Of a DNA stretch of 64,000 nucleotides, positions 1-12,327 are shown in pieces. Source of the stretch: Pseudisothecium myosuroides (lineage: Eukaryota; Streptophyta; Bryopsida; Hypnales; Lembophyllaceae); assembly GCA_951799445.1 (NCBI GenBank), contig OX637296.1, positions 3,596,001 through 3,660,000 on the forward strand, given 5' to 3'. The translations under genes were made by a program, and so were the position numbers. The notes under the pieces were generated by a model. It made no database searches and was not told the origin of the DNA. It saw only the letters and a program-made list of their open reading frames with translations. Every line of letters starts with the position of its first letter. Position 1 is the stretch's first letter.

Positions 1-246
1 AAATCATATCTGGACTATCGTTACTCAACACATTTCGAGTTAATGGAGTCCTGGGCGGCTAGTTCGTACTCTTGAAGCATAGTGTTTTATTACCTCTTTA
101 TACTTATATTATTCGTAATTCAAATTTTTCCATTTGGGGGAAGAATTAGTATTACAGTGTTTTACTCCCTCCATTTAAATAATCTCGAATTAGAGACTTG
201 TTTTGCGTTTTGACATTGTGCTATTCTTTCTCGCAAATTTTGGCAG

Positions 247-3200
247 ATAGTTCTGGGACCGCACAAAGAATGAGTGGGTTTTTCAAAGAGAGACTTCGAG
301 AGCTTGGAGGTCTTGATACCATATGTGACCTAGCTGCTGGTTGCCTGCGGAACATACGGGTATTCATATACGATGATCATGACTTAGTATCTCCTGGTCA
401 GGTTGAACGGAGAGGTTGAACGTCTGAAAATGATGGTGCCTTGAATTTTGGTTTACGAACTTTGCAATAACATTTGCTCTCGATATGTCAAAGTGCTGCA
501 AATAGTCCGCGATGCCATAACTGAGTTTGTACCTGCTAATGGGTCGTGTGCTGGCACATTTTAGTGGAGGTGATTGTTTAACCTTTAGAATGATAGCTTC
601 CCTTGTGATCGTGTACCCCGTAACCTTTCTCTTGGGGCTTGGCTGTTCCATCTGTTTTCCGTACTCAGCATTCCTATTTCAAAAACTGTCACGTGATGTA
701 ATTAACACCCATTTTAAAGGGCATCAGATTCTTTAGGTAATGATTCCTCACAATCTGCCAGGCACTGATCTGTTCGTTGGGGAAGACTATGTGCCTCGGA
801 ATACTTCGAGGATTTTGGAACTCCTTCTCTAAGTCCATGGCCATTGCAGGAAGCGTTGGAGGCTGAAGAGGCCGAAGGGGGGAGTAAGAGCAGGTACTTT
901 ACGGCTCTCGAAAAATGTGAGAAAAACGGAGGAGTGGGTATGCTACTGAGGTGCCTTCTTGTAATGGAAAATGTGACTTTTCTCAGCGAGCAGAATCAGG
1001 TGAGCCTTGTAGAACGAGAAAATACTTGTTTGTGTTAGTTTAGTCGAGGTGATGAATTGCAGTGCGGCATGGATTTAACTGGTTGATATGTCAATCTGGT
1101 CTGTATCGGATGCTTATCAATCTGAATTGATTTTGGTTTACAGAGACATTTGTTAGAGTTGAGACTACCTCGAGGTAGCAAAGATGCTCCAGATACTTTT
1201 ATTGCTCTCATCATCGCCACCATCAAGTTGTTGTCTGGTGAGCTCCTGTCTTTGAAATTCTCGAATGAAGAGATGCATTCGAACTCATCTTTTATTGATA
1301 CTGTAGTTCAGTATGTTGCCTCTTTTGTAATGAGTGTGCTGTGGTGAGCAGAGCTTGCTGACTGCCACAAGGAGAGGAAAGAGATACGTGACAAGTGCGA
1401 TATGGAGCTATGTGGTGCAAAAGCTATTAAGAAAATGGACAAGGTGACTGAGAATTCTGCTTCATCAAGTCTGAAGTGTAAGCGCCAATGCTTGCCTAAA
1501 ACTCTTGCTAGAATATACAGAGAACACGCATGCCTAATTCTGTAGGAGTGTCAGCAGTAGACTACAGGTAGTTAATCTTAACGATGTTGAAAAACACATG
1601 GTACTCTTAGTCCTGCATTCCTAGTACCAGATTTATGCTTCTAGAAATGTTTAACTTCTTTAAAAGTTTCTAGTCCCTGTCAACTCGCTCTGAACTAGAT
1701 CAACGTATCTTGTTTGGTTCTTATCTCTTGAGAAATAGTCGGGTGTGTGTGTTCTCCTCAAGTTTTTATTTTGAAGTAGGACATTACTTCAAGACGTTTG
1801 CATCATCTAGAGTTCTTCTGAGCTGTATTTGAAATTGGCATTATGCTCGGACCCCTTGTGTCACCAAGTAGGAGTCTTACAAAATTTGCAGATAGAGACC
1901 TCTGTGAATGTTGGCATTTGCAAGTCATGTTCTTGTGTTTAGCCTGCTTGAAAGAAATATTTAATGGCAAGGTCACTCTATTCTCGTAAAATCATCTTGT
2001 CCGGATGTATTTGTTTTTTGTACTTGCTTGCAGCTTTTGGAGCTCTCAGCAGGAGTGTCTTCAACGAGGCTAACAAGAAGGGGCCAGGAAAAGCTCTCTT
2101 GAGACTTAAATCTGAAGTGCACAGAAGGCAGTCCGTCAGTAGCAGTGTTGAAATCTGCAGCTTTGAAAATCCACTTTCCAAACAAAAGTCTGCCCCTCCA
2201 GAAACACTTTTTTCAAGGTCTTTGCTGCGAATATCTGGAACTTCATCGTCTGGTGCGCATGAGGCAAAGCCATCGTCAGAAGCCTTACTTTTGAAGCGAA
2301 AAGAAAGCTCTCCCATGGATGATTCACAGGACCCATTTGCATTTGATGATTTTGAAGTGGACTTGGGATCAGAAAAGGCAAGCAAAAAGAGAGGAAGGAA
2401 ATTAGGGATAGTAGAAGAGGCAAGCGACACTGCAAAAGCTAGTGGGCGCAGAGAACCATCTGATGGCCAAGATCCTGCTGTATTGAGAAAAAGTGCAGAA
2501 GATTATAGAGAGCCTAGTCCTCATTTGGCAGAGTGTCTGCTATCTGGTGTCAAGGTACGTATGCTAGTAATCTATTACTGTTACATGTATCTCAGTTGAT
2601 TGCGCTACTTATATTCATAGTTTAGTTTCTTTAGGGCAAGTTAGATCGTGCCATTTTATCAATTTAATATTTTCGGGCTTTCATTTGCATATTTCTAACC
2701 TTATTTTATTCAATTGACTATGTGTTAGGTCCTTATGAACCTTACAAATAATAATCCAGTTGGATGTCGACAAGTGGCAAATTGTGGAGGTATTGATGCA
2801 GTTTCATCGCTGTTGGTGGCATACTTTCCCAAACCCTCAGTTGAGGCATTACAAGTGCCAGGTTCATCGTATGGAAAATCGAAAGGAAAAGACAGCGACA
2901 CAGACGAAGATTTGGAGATGGTGGTAGTAGCTCTAGGTGTTCTATGCAACCTTGTCGAGAGGGATGAGGGAAACAGGTTGGTTGCAGTTTTCGTCTGCAC
3001 TGTCTGTTGTTCATCCTACTGTACTTCAACTTACCTGATCATTTGGGATGTTGAACTTGTGTAATTGCTCAGCGTTTTTGTGGATTTCACAGGTCTCGAT
3101 TAGCAACCTTGGATGTAGATTTGCCGCCACATATAGCCGCCAAAAGAGGCAGCGTGTCGAGTAACTATGGCATGCTTGCTCTGCTTTGCGCTTTGTTTCT

Positions 3201-4415
3201 GAGCAAGCAAGGGGCAGGGGAGGCAGCAGAGGCAGCAGAAGCCATTGAAGAGAAAATGTCGTCAGAGGTGAGTCCAATTTAGTGGAACAGGTGATGGCGT
3301 TTCATTTTCATTATCCGTGTATGTACGATTAGAAGTTGATCTCCGTTGTTTCATCTAGAATAGATCTGCAGACTGTATTGATACCGAGGGTATATGCTCA
3401 CATTTCTCTAGGGGTGGCGATTTTTGGGCCATAATCATTCATTATAACATCCGTGATGGGATCGTTGTCATTTACATTAGCCGAGTCTCTAGAGTTAGCT
3501 CAGCGTCAGTTATTGTTCGAGGGCTCTGTCTTGTAGAAGCTCGACGTCATCTTCTGACTGATTATGATATTTTAGAATTATCTGGATCACCAGTTTTTTA
3601 AAGTTCCCTAATTTAATTAGTGCTGGGAGTCCATTCAGTTACATCAGTGCTATAATAGTAGATGATTTTGAGAATCTAATTTGATTGTTTGCTGCGAATA
3701 TTAGATGGACGAGGAAGTGAATATTTCGGAGGGGGAGCGGGAAGCAGAGGATATGATTGTTGAGGCTTACACCGCAGTGTTGCTTGCTTTCTTATCGTTG
3801 GAGAGGTATTTGTTTACCTTTCTGAAGCCTATAATTTTCTTAGATTTCTTACTACTGCATGTGTGGTTTTTGATCCTTCTAATTACTTCCCTTCCTCGTC
3901 TTTAGCTAAGAATAGTCTGTTAATTCACTCGTGGTTGCAGCGATGTGGTTCGCCTTGCCATTGCTCAACTTCTCCCTGGAGATAATCTAAGCTCGTTGGT
4001 TCCTGTTATGGAGCGATTTTTGGTACGTGATCTGGATCCTTCTGTAATCACTTTCAAGTATTGGTTATTCGACGCTCGAGTACTCTTCTGTTCTATTGCC
4101 GTCCCATTCCTGGTAGCCGAAGTATTGGAATTCTTATGGTTTGAAACAATGATCCTGTTAGATTCGTTTTCGTATGGTGGTGGCTCAGTGACGGGGTAAG
4201 AATATATTCAGTCTGATGGACCCTATGCCTTTTCAGTCATGAGTAGTATTGACATTACATGTTCTGTCTATTTGTTTTAATGACTTGTTTTGTCTTCCGT
4301 TTTATAGGCATTCCATTTGTCGTTGAACATGCTCAGCGCAGAGACACATGCCGCGATTACAGAGGTGATCGACTCCTGCCAACAACCCATGCCACTCAGG
4401 GAGCTGCTGATGTGA
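247..4415 (+). CDS. WAPL: WAPL-like cohesin-release factor, C-terminal part, spliced, 5'-partial
   Basis: WAPL removes cohesin from chromatin together with PDS5 in the nucleus. Exons that chain in frame with GT-AG junctions are 247-359, 850-999, 1144-1237, 2034-2554, 2729-2976, 3093-3267, 3705-3805, 3941-4022 and 4308-4415 (TGA at 4413). They give about 529 codons. Family-like stretches are FFKERLRELGGLDTICDL, LLRCLLVMENVTFLSEQNQ, the acidic DDSQDPFAFDDFEVDLGSE, VLMNLTNNNPVGCRQVA, LGVLCNLVERDEGNR, YGMLALLCALFLSKQGAGEA and the C-terminal HLSLNMLSAETHAAITEVID. These follow the order of plant WAPL proteins, with an armadillo/HEAT-like C-terminal domain. The N-terminal exons lie left of the window. 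Further small exons could exist between 359 and 850, or near 1374-1445, where a frame reading KEIRDKCDMELCGAKAIKKMDK is open. Family assignment is from remembered conservation; exon edges are inferred. Confidence 0.88.
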
Positions 4416-5099
4416 TGAGCCGGATTGCAAATAACCTGTCTTGCTTTCTTGGCACAAGGATCACATGGGACCCGTTTGGTTAAGGCCACCACCTTGATGG
4501 GCTTCTGTATACTAGCATATTGTAATTCGATGATGGTCCTGTGTTTAGGACTATTTCTTTTTACATGTCTCATTGCCTTGTATTTGTTTCGAGTGTTAGG
4601 CCGCAAGGTGGTAGCTTCTGTTTGAATGAGTTGATTGCAGTTCAATTTTTTCGTGGAACCCGATTCATGGTTTTTGTAAGATGGTTAGTTGCATGTCCAG
4701 TTATTGCATTAGACCAGTAATTGCTCCTCAGTGTTGAATGGGGCAGCTGAACATGCGATACCTGACGAAATTTGCATTCAGCATAGTTCCTATTATTAAT
4801 CAGTTTTCTTTTTGGTTCTTGTGAGCAATTGTCATGGTAATCGAACATGTCGAGTTGTGCATTGTTTGGATAACTGATGCAAAATTTATTACGATTCAAT
4901 TTTGAAATCATTTATAACCCTCATGAACTGCAACTGTTCTACACGAACCTTGAAGTCATTCATCAACACTAGAAGCCTTCTGTGGAGTAATGGGTTAATG
5001 TATGTTTTGGAACTTCGTTCTTTACTTTTGATTGGAGACTTCAGATCACAAATGGGTTTCTGGAGTTGAGAGTTCACTTGATTAGCCTTCTTAGGTTCA
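4416..5099 (+). other. WAPL 3' UTR and downstream flank
   Basis: No convincing coding frame. The stretch follows the WAPL stop and is T-rich on the plus strand, as expected for a 3' UTR plus terminator region. I could not fix a poly(A) site. Confidence 0.5.
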
Positions 5100-5103
5100 T
5101 TAA

Positions 5104-5741
5104 CCCCTAAATGCCCAAGGCCTGTTTTGAGCTTCCTGAAATTTGCTCTAAATTGAACAAAAAGCCAACATATTGATAAGTTGTATCAATTTTTTTTGAA
5201 TTGTAACCGTACAAATTCAAACTAGACATGTTAAAGATCACATAGGAAAAGAAAACACAACAATATTACTTATGAATTGAAAGATTATAATGTTTGAACA
5301 TGAGGGGTGTTAAAACCAAGAAATTCTTTCAATCCTTTTTTCACATATCAAATCTAAAAATTTGGTCACCAAAAAAATATGAGGCTAAAGGGCATGACAT
5401 GCATAACCTCAATCAATTTATGGCTTCTCAAAATCTACTCTACAATTTTTTTAAATGAATTTATAATGTAATTTTTTCTCCAAGATCTAGTGTATTTGAG
5501 GCTCATCTCCAAGAGCCCTCAACACTACGAAAAGTCAAGATTGCAATGGGTACCCTTGCACAAAATCTTGAGTAGAAAAATCATAATCCATCATTTTCAA
5601 AATCGGACTTTTGAAGCTAAAGCTAGACTTCAAAAAGAATTTTACAAAAATATAAGTTGCTAAAATTAGCATCTTGGTTAGGTTTTATTTAACTTCAAAG
5701 TATTGCCGACACCAGAATTTGGTGCCTTGGGCATTTAGGGG
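5104..5741. mobile_element. TTAA-flanked non-autonomous element, 638 bp
   Basis: The element is bounded by TTAA on both sides (5100-5103 and 5742-5745). Its ends are near-perfect inverted repeats: CCCCTAAATGCCCAAGGC at the left and GCCTTGGGCATTTAGGGG at the right. It has no open frame for a transposase. It belongs to the same terminal-repeat family as the elements near 18.1, 40.0, 41.5 and 55.8 kb, and sits just downstream of WAPL. Confidence 0.85.
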
Positions 5742-5745
5742 TTAA

Positions 5746-7219
5746 GTACCAGAGAAGCTCTGGGTTAGTGTAGATTCAGTAGTATGGTGAGGTTGCTGCC
5801 CCCCAAAATGGCTCAAAATGATTAGAATCCCCCCCCCAAACATGGCTCAAAAATGACCAGAATTGAATACTCTGTATACAGTACATTGATGTGAAAAACA
5901 CTGGTTTATTTTATTAAAATGAGTCCTGAACTTTTGCTACCAACACAATTGCTACATTTTGACGGCAGATGGCAAACTGATAGCAATGTCACGTAACATG
6001 GTGGTTAGGGCTAAGGTACGTGCACCCATTTCCCATCCATTTACCGCATTCCGTTGGTATGTAGCAAAGGCGCACATTTTCTTTCTAGAATGTATTGCAT
6101 TAGTACATGATGATGGAATGGAGTACACGGATGGGAATGGGTGTGCCTACCTTAGTAGGTAGTCAAGCTCAACTGAGGGTTACAATTTCATTTGGGGGGA
6201 TAGCATGGAAATTGATCGTTATAGGAGTCACAAGCCTCTTAATATGCATAGGTATGGATGAAATATACAAAATGTGGATGATGATTCCCCCATTCATCAA
6301 CTGTATCTATAGTTATCCAAAATGGAGTGATTCTATGCAAAGATTTTGTAGTATTTTAAGGAGTGATTTCATCCATTGTAGAGGGCAAAATATGTAGCCA
6401 AAGACTCCCTTCAACAGAATTTGTATCACATTTAGCAATACATAGCTCAAAAAAGAAACCTTGGGGGGAGTCTATCCTTGTCAAATAATTAATTACTATT
6501 GGAAATGTAATTTGCTAGATTTGTTATTTCTAATGAATGTTTTATTTTTTATTTTTGTCAAAATAAATTTCCAAAAATTAGAAGTAATTTTAGCCAACCT
6601 TGACCACTGGATTTGGAGTATAACTTAATTTAATTACTCATGTCCGCACTAATAACTCTCATTTATATGAATATCAAAATAATACAAATTTGTGAGGCCA
6701 ACAAATATGGTGGTTTACAATATTTTAAAAAAATCACTATAACTTGTTCTTCACTATCTTTGTAATATCTCAAATACAATGATTGTTATCCAACTTCATC
6801 CAACTTTTATTCAGTTTCATAAAATATTCATTTACAGTTGCCAAAATTCCATCTAGAAGTTCACACTAATTAGACCATATTCATCCAAATTATTTAGTGT
6901 GACAAAGTCTTGTACTGTTCAATCTTGTAAACTAACTTGAATAGCTTTTGAAGTCCATTCCATGTCCAAAAAATGTTTCCCATTGCACTCAATTTTTCCT
7001 AGTGGAGTTGAATCATCTATCACCAATGAGATTATTCATTCTTTTTTTCAACTTGGCAATCTCGCTCCAGTTATTCACTTTAGAGTTAGAGCAATTTGAA
7101 AAATCCACTAGGATTTGAAAAAAAATCAAATGTTTTATTATATTTGTTTGGGCATGTAGGGTGAAAGATTAACACATCTTTCACATTTTTTGGAATTTGA
7201 ATAATTTAAGGTCCTTTAG
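5746..7219. other. AT-rich intergenic DNA, no gene seen
   Basis: A short imperfect repeat of CCCCCCAAAATGGCTCAAAA type lies at about 5800-5865. Otherwise I see only AT-rich DNA with short chance frames. Confidence 0.5.
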
Positions 7220-7719
7220 AGGTTTGATATTTCCATCCACTTGTAACCCAATGGAAATCATCACCTACAAATTCTTACCTAGAAAGTACATCTTTGAACA
7301 TGAAGAGCTTCAATCAATTTTGGATTCATTTATTATCAATACCTTTTAAATTATTGTTTAATACTTTGTGTATAAAATAAACATGCTAACTTCTAAAGTG
7401 CATTGAAATTCTCTTTCCATTGCTAACAAAATTTGATAAAAACAAAGATATTCACATGGCAAGTCATTAACTGTAATGCTAACTTGGTTTATTGAAAATA
7501 TCAAGAAATGTTGCAATGATGGTGTGAATATAGTAGCTACACTAAACTTGTTTTAACATAATTACACCTAAATTTGGTCCCTATAGATTCCTATTTAAAA
7601 TATATTTCTACTATTCATGAGAGTCTAATGTTGAATTTTAAAACTCCTATTTTTAGCACTTCAAAAATTCATACCTAGTTTCTACATTTCATACAATGGG
7701 ATCCTATTGGACACAATTA

Positions 7720-7888
7720 GAGGTGTCAGTCATATATCATACACCACCTTGGTGTCACCTTCCTTGTCCGCTTGTTTCTTGGGGTACACTCCATTAAGGC
7801 TACCTTTCCAAACTTAATCTACACATAGGTACCTAGGAACAGGACTTTTGCTATGTAAATATCTTAAAAATCTAAAGAACTATGTGAG
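7720..7888 (-). pseudogene. Exon-1 fragment of the array gene family
   Basis: On the minus strand this aligns with the part of exon 1 that encodes the second membrane segment and the following charged loop (compare 27150-27330). It is diverged and has lost codons, so it is a relic. The same relic sits at the equivalent place in the units at 45612-45780 and 55761-56843, so it predates the array amplification. Confidence 0.75.
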
Positions 7889-8364
7889 ATTTATCCTTTA
7901 GAGGGCCAAGGTGAACCAACCCCTTGCTTGTCCTCCCAAAGTCATTTCAAGTGTGCATGTAAAAAAAAAGGGCCCCCTATTTTGTGCTTCACTAATTTAT
8001 CTTCTACGGCTTCACCTAGCTAATTTGAGACCTTTGATTCCAAATTTCCAAATTTTATCAAGTGTGGCAAATACAAAGTTCCTACATTTTCCCTAGGAAT
8101 AAAATCAAGGATGAGCGAAGGGGTTGGTTTAACCTAGCCCTTTAGTACCTACAATGATTGCAAAAACTGGATCTATGCTCTGTTCAGTTTCACTCCATGC
8201 ACCATAAAGGGTTGAACGTCACAGCCACAGCCCCAAGCTCACTTTGTAGTGTATTTTCAAAAACTCTGACAAATAAGGGTTATTAATGGAATTGGAGCTT
8301 CCTTAATGCTGCACTTATTAATTTAGTGCCCATTTTGATTGAATGCATAAGAAATGAATACACT

Positions 8365-8555
8365 AGAGTTAATTGTAAAGTTATCCTGTGTTTGTGAACC
8401 TGTGTCAGAGGAAGGCTTAACTAAGAATAGAACAAATCAAACACGGCACCAAACTCAATTAGACCTGAGTTTGGGTGCTCCAAGGACTTTGGTCCTGTGT
8501 TTTTCCCAAACTCCGGCTACTGGTCCCGCCTTGCACACACTTTACAATTAACTCT
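8365..8555. mobile_element. 191-bp inverted-repeat insertion with 3-bp (ACT) target duplication
   Basis: The ends are a perfect 16-bp inverted repeat, AGAGTTAATTGTAAAG and CTTTACAATTAACTCT. ACT flanks both sides (8362-8364 and 8556-8558). The other three P blocks have a single uninterrupted site (ATACACTGTCTC, e.g. near 34605 and 57485). The superfamily is unresolved; a 3-bp duplication fits CACTA or Harbinger groups, but the termini are not typical of either. Confidence 0.8.
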
Positions 8556-8677
8556 ACTGTCTCAACAGATTTGGCTCTTCAGTTGCACCCCAAGGGCCTC
8601 TCCGCAGCTCTATCCACCTCCAAATATCACTCACTCCTACATATCCTAAAATGCTCAGCAAAGAGGAAAAACAGACT

Positions 8678-8749
8678 GAAGGTTCGGTACATTGTGAAAT
8701 TTCACGTCTTATGTTCTGCACCGGTCGGTATTCACATAAATGGAATTAC
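8678..8749. repeat. 72-bp segment, orientation B
   Basis: This is the exact reverse complement, allowing few mismatches, of the segment at the same place in units 3 and 4 (34725-34796 and 46944-47015). The flanking sequence on both sides is collinear. The same orientation is seen at 57608-57679. Confidence 0.9.
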
Positions 8750-8951
8750 ACCACGAAGACATGAAGTCTGCACTAAACTTACACGATTAACACCGTCATA
8801 CTACAGCTAAGTAGAACCAAAGTGCGCTACATGTGCAGGTGTATCCAACTATTATCCAGCTATTCTCGAACTCAGATGCAGACTTCCAGGGCTTCCGCAT
8901 CACCAGAAGGCAGAGCCATGAGGCCTGCAGGGGTGATTTTGTTGAGGCATG

Positions 8952-11573
8952 CTATTCCTCCATCTCCACCTCCGAGCTTGGAAATCCTTGATTGATGACT
9001 TGCAGCTGCTGCTGAACAAAATGCTGAGATTCGAGCTGAGAAATGCGAATCCTAAATTCCTCGAGTTGCTGCTGCTGAAGGCGTTGCTGATTTTGCAACA
9101 CCGAATTTTGGGCACCGAGTTCTATAAGTTGCTGATAAGTTATCGGCTCTTGCTGGTTATAAACAATTTGAAATAAGTTCAATTGGTTGCTGTTGTTGAG
9201 ACCCATTCCACTCTGTGTCTGGAGTGAGCTGTGAAATCGGTATTGCAGATTCTTCCGGAAAACCAAGGCTGTGGCCAGTGGAAGTCACAAAACCCTGAAC
9301 ATCATGGATCCACCAAAAGATGTCAAGACGTACAATAGCAAGGTTAGTGCATAATTTGGGATAAGGCAACAGCGTAACCCAATTGCGGGAAGTTTCCTGT
9401 CCGGTGGCATGAAAAATCACCCGATTACGATGCAAACACGTGACCATGCGACCACTTCGAAATGAAGTTGCTTATAGTTAGTTTCTATCACAATCAAAGA
9501 TGCTTCCCAAATTGAAGATACATTGCAGATGCATGATTTCAGGGTTCAAGACAAGTCTAGGCTTGCAATTGAGAGATACTGCTACTTTAAGCATTAATAA
9601 ACTCATCCACTAATTCATATAGTATCCAAATAATACATGTTTTAATGCTTAATTGGTTTCCGCTCCAGAATGGGGACAAGACCTTAACAGGTTCGCCCAA
9701 CTGTAGTAGTCAAAAAACACTCAAACCGGTTGAAAGCCAAAGGAATGGGTGGTTTACCTCGAGCATTTCACCGAATGATTGTGACGTGCATTCCAAACCT
9801 TGATCGTCAAGCATGGCAATAGCCATTCCTGAGTTCTCCGCCGGACTCACATGAAGAGGTACTTGATGCTCCGCTGAGTTCAACAAGCTTGTTTCAGAAG
9901 TGAGTGTTTGAAGTAAATCCCACTGGTCACTGCCGTCCAAACTCATTCCAATCTCTGTGTTTGGTGGCAGTTGCGAAAGTAGTAGAGCAGATCCTTCTTC
10001 AAAACCAAGGCTATGGTCATTAGAAAGCGCAAGCCCCTGAACATCATCCGTCAAATGGTGTCAGAAACCGAAACCAGCAAGGGTAGTGCATTTGTGATAA
10101 GGCAGAAACCCACTAAAGCCTGCGCTTCCTTTTCTTGGCTTTATAAATCATCCATTTATAAAGCCAACACATGACTATATGAAAAACTTCATCGTCTATC
10201 GCATCCAAAGATGCTTGTTGAAGATTCACTGCAAATGCATCATCTCAAGGTTCAAATGTGACTGGAACCCTAGTGAGAATTCAAATGACACTAATAAAAA
10301 CCAATGAACTACCATTGTGTGACACAGAAAACATCAATAAGTTCATTGCTTACTCATGTAGACTAGCTAGTATCCTCATAGTATATATTTTAATGCTTCG
10401 ATGAATTAGAATTCTCTCAGGAACGGGAACAAGACCTAGAAACAGATTCCATTCTACTAGTGAAAACCACACAAAAGCAGAAGGACTAAGTTTCTTACCT
10501 CACGCATTCCACCAAATGATTGTGAGGCGCATTCCCAACCTTGGTCGTCAGGCATGGCCATATCCATTCCCAAGTTCTCCACCTGACTCACAAGGGCTGG
10601 CTGTTGATGTTCATCGGAGTTCAGCAAGCTCGCGGTAGTAGAAAAGTCCCCAATTACCTCATCTTGCTCTGGCGTCTCCTCATTTTCCCAAGCTTCAAAC
10701 AATTCCTGCAGCAACAAGGCTTCCGCCTTCTTTTTGAAATCTTCATAAACCTTCTTTGCTTGACCTATCACCCACACCCGAAGCTCCAGGCCAGGGAGGC
10801 TTCGCTCTTCCTCACTCATGGGTGGGACCTGAAACCAGCCATCCAGCAAACCTGCATCTCTGTTGTAGTAGAAAGCAGCAATAAGAAACTTATTGTGTGC
10901 CTCTTGCGGGGTGGCGAACTGCCCAAGATCGAGCCTTGGCACTGTTTCGCCATTCCACATGGGAGGCGTCAATCGTGCATCATACACCACCTTGGTGCGA
11001 CCTTGCTTGTCCACTCGTGTTCTCTTGTGCACTCCTCTAAGCGGGGCTACCTCTCTGAACTTAATCCACACATAGGCGCCCAGGAACAGGACTACTGCTA
11101 CGTAAACATCTCGAAAATCTAAGGAACTCCGTGAGTAGGCTTTGGAGCTCCCTAGGTCCACATTCCCCGTGAGGTATTGGTAGACCAAAGACAGCAGAAC
11201 CACTGCTGACACAACAACGGCGTAAGACGGGATTGAGGCCTTGGAGGGCTCTTCAGGAGGATCGCCAAACCGGTTATCATTACACGATTTTCCAAATGGA
11301 GTACGCAAGCCTTCGGTGCCCCCCTTCCTGGTAATCATTCAGTGATGCTTGGATTGCATTCACCCATCGTAGCGAGGAATCCGAAATTATCAAGAAATCT
11401 GGCACTAAATAATATTCAGGATCGAGGTCCACATCCCAACCAACCTTTGCACTGCCTACGATTGCCCTCGAATGGAACACCAAAACCCCAACTAACAGTG
11501 TCCCATTCTTGGCTTCATCACGCAGTCCACGCAATTCCGAATAGAACCAATCTATGCCCAAAACCCTTTTCAT
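8952..11573 (-). pseudogene. Array gene copy 1: two-membrane-segment, coiled-coil protein, two frameshifts
   Basis: Exons inferred: 11573-10499, 10036-9758 and 9294-8952 (TAG). The layout equals copy 5: N-terminal region, two membrane segments, juxtamembrane region, two C-terminal modules, Gln-rich coiled coil. Exon 1 carries one extra T in the T run 11288-11291 relative to the other four copies, shifting the frame after SIWK. Exon 3 lacks a GT pair near 9216-9222 compared with 57882-60503, shifting it again inside the second DVQG module. Either the copy is dead or both indels are assembly errors; both sit in short simple-sequence runs. Subfamily I by its VVYDARLTPP and NKFLIAAFYYNRDAGLLDG motifs. 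The family is not recognised. Confidence 0.7.
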
Positions 11574-12080
11574 GGCCTCTAGTGCACAGTATCCCGCACT
11601 CCACTGGCGTCCTCTTTAGTGACTACCAAATGCAAACTCGAGTGCTAGGGCGACAAACTGCACGCGCACACACAACAATTCCTTACTCAAGGGCGATCGA
11701 TGAACCCGATGCAACTTGAGTCGATCAGAAACGTCCTTGCTTGCTCAGGCTGAAACAATACCGACCCCCACCCAGGGCCCCTTCAAACTTCCCCAAGTGA
11801 ACCTCTAATTGAAATTGAGAACGTGCAACAGGCAAGTGTACATCTGCCAAAGCTTCAGAAGGAAAAACTGAGTGACGAGCTTGGGTGAGTCCTGGCTTGG
11901 TGATGTGAGCTCACGAATTGAAGAAGTGACATACATAGAGCCACTGCGCAAGAGCTCGGGTGGGTTTGTCCAGACACAGTTGCGGGGGGACGGCGGGATT
12001 CCAAGGGGGGGACACGACGAGCCAGGCGGAAGGGGGGACTCGAGTCACTCGACCTGAAGCGGAGAAGACACGTGGCAGTC
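11574..12080 (-). promoter_or_regulatory. Promoter region of copy 1
   Basis: On the minus strand it holds a conserved 5' leader. At about 11755-11765 the sequence reads TATTGTTTCAG, where copy 2 has a full TATATATTG. Upstream are guanine runs (11980-12060, plus strand) and a G-box CACGTG at 12069-12074 in a GCCACGTGTC context on the minus strand. The whole block recurs in front of the other array genes. Confidence 0.5.
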
Positions 12081-12327
12081 TCACAGTCTAAGAATTACAC
12101 ATAAGGTAAGGCAGAGCCGTCCAAGTAACCAATTTTGGACATATCTGAAGCAGTGCAATGTGAAGCAAATATTTTCCTATGTACAAATAGAAATAGAAAT
12201 GATAGGTATTGCAAAAAAATTGGTAATTTTATCACTTGAACTGAAATTATTATGAATTTTGAAAGCCAAAAGTTGGTCCGGATCCATGATGTCTAATGTC
12301 TAGACTAATCTAAAACCACTCATTTAA

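Larger units (their letters stand above)
7220..8951. repeat. P block (gene-downstream repeat), unit 1
   Basis: Closely matches 45117-47217 and 55265-57881 over its whole length, and in its right half 33850-35021 (more weakly 25590-26006). It lies 3' of each minus-strand array gene. It starts at the line beginning TATTTCCATCCACTTGT and runs into the last exon of the gene. It contains an exon-1 fragment, a 191-bp insertion and the 72-bp inverted segment, listed separately. Confidence 0.8.

Noticed and set aside
164..200. ACTCCCTCC start resembling a Stowaway end in a WAPL intron
   Set aside because: No matching inverted end was found downstream, so it is at most a fragment.
1374..1445. Possible additional WAPL exon (KEIRDKCDMELCGAKAIKKMDK)
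   Set aside because: Exons 1144-1237 and 2034-2554 already join in frame and the segment has no clear acceptor; left out of the model but possible.
10541..11122. Long plus-strand frames opposite exon 1 in all five copies (also 26750-27316, 36844-37191, 48286-48666, 59457-59762)
   Set aside because: They lie antisense to the conserved exon, vary in length and end with each indel; conservation is explained by the minus-strand coding frame.
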